The notes under the pieces: model-generated | What the model was told of the DNA's origin: nothing | Databases searched by the model: none | The model's input: the letters and a program-made list of their open reading frames with translations, nothing else | Made by a program: the position numbers and the translations under genes | Source of the DNA: Bacteroidales bacterium UBA4231 | GTDB taxonomy: Bacteria; Bacteroidota; Bacteroidia; Bacteroidales; UBA932 | Direction of reading: 5' to 3' | NCBI GenBank assembly: GCA_002396335.1 | Contig: DGXN01000008.1 | Span: 1-25,025, forward strand | DNA: 25,025 bases | Part shown: positions 24,633-25,025 of the stretch, one piece after another | How the letters are laid out: each line of letters opens with the position of its first letter | How positions within the stretch are numbered: position 1 is the stretch's first letter

Positions 24633-25025
24633 CTATCGGCCGAAGCGAACCTCGAAAGTATCGAGACTCTTCATGCCGCCATACTTGGATACAGCGCAAT
24701 TGACAGTCTCTCCCTTGTATTCGTACACCCACTGGAACCCGGTGAACTCGTCGAAATTCTTGATCGGTTCACCTTTGTGGATGCCTTGCTCTGCATTGGA
24801 CTCCAGCTTGTAAATGACGCCACCGTCAGCCACCGCCTTGCAGCGTTCAAAGTACAACTTCTGCAGGTCCTTCTCCTCGATGCCCTTGGCACCCTTGAAC
24901 TTCAGATTGGCATTTCCGGGGCTTGCGGACGCTTTGTCCAGGGTCATCCCATCACCAGGGGCCGGGTCAACGCCGCAACGTGCTTTAATCAGTTCTACGT
25001 AGTTCTGGTCATTGACATCGCCAAG
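24633..25025 (-). CDS. Protein of unknown function, 5' end outside the window
   Basis: The frame is open from the right edge to a stop at 24633 and encodes at least 130 residues. An internal ATG at 24947 exists, but the codons before it are open and read like real protein (VNDQNYVELIKARCGVDPAPG), so the gene almost certainly begins beyond the edge. The visible part is moderately charged, with KLYFERCKAVADGGVIYKLES, and a C-terminal half rich in Tyr, Phe and Gly (FTGFQWVYEYKGETVNCAVSKYGG, then DTFEVRFGR at the end). No membrane segment or known catalytic motif is seen. I do not recognise the family. It is convergent with mnmE, with a hairpin between them. Confidence 0.7.
   Translation of the reverse strand, partial: LGDVNDQNYVELIKARCGVDPAPGDGMTLDKASASPGNANLKFKGAKGIEEKDLQKLYFERCKAVADGGVIYKLESNAEQGIHKGEPIKNFDEFTGFQWVYEYKGETVNCAVSKYGGMKSLDTFEVRFGR

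Overview
The window looks like chromosomal core DNA from a member of the Bacteroidota, most likely Bacteroidales with GC-rich coding sequence (an Alistipes-like or uncultured gut lineage; the genus cannot be fixed from this window). Evidence: promoters of the Bacteroidota type (TTTG-N19-TAnnTTTG, with two near-perfect examples before lptD and rho), almost no Shine-Dalgarno sequences, a Rho with a very long Ala/Lys then Gln/Asn-rich insert, a lipoprotein with the Bacteroidota 'GGxKDTIPP' Ig-like start, and the gene string rsfS-ftsH-cdsA-psd.

Layout. 1-128: end of an upstream unit (hairpin plus T-run) and the ligA promoter. 129-9380 (+): ligA, a YihY-family membrane protein, a RelA/SpoT enzyme, a Big_5-type lipoprotein, an unrecognised secreted, probably outer-membrane protein, and ispG. 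Spacing is 2 nt for the first pair, then three ATGA overlaps and one 8-nt overlap, so this looks like one translationally coupled operon. 9354-13183 (-): rsfS-ftsH-cdsA-psd, read right to left with overlaps or gaps of 1-4 nt, from a promoter near 13210. 13278-15352 (+): pepD and rpe, joined by TAATG. 15353-18208 (-): the amidase gene and then dnaA, separated by a 288-nt AT-rich intergenic region. 18290-24541 (+): the LptD-like gene, rho and mnmE. 24633-25025 (-): a protein of unknown function cut by the right edge.

The genes cover DNA replication and sealing (LigA, DnaA), stringent response (Rel), envelope building (phospholipid synthesis by CdsA/Psd, LPS export by LptD, cell-wall hydrolysis by the amidase, the lipoprotein/secreted-protein pair), isoprenoid synthesis (IspG), protein quality control (FtsH), ribosome silencing (RsfS), transcription termination (Rho), tRNA modification (MnmE), and central and peptide metabolism (Rpe, PepD).

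I found no CRISPR array, prophage, insertion sequence, toxin-antitoxin pair or defence island, and no convincing new multi-gene system. The better leads are small: a clamp-binding-type C-terminus on LigA, face-to-face promoters between the amidase gene and lptD, a dispersed repeat that appears to supply the start of mnmE, AT-hook-like motifs in the disordered part of Rho, an IspG of intermediate length, and two convergent gene pairs with no space for a terminator.
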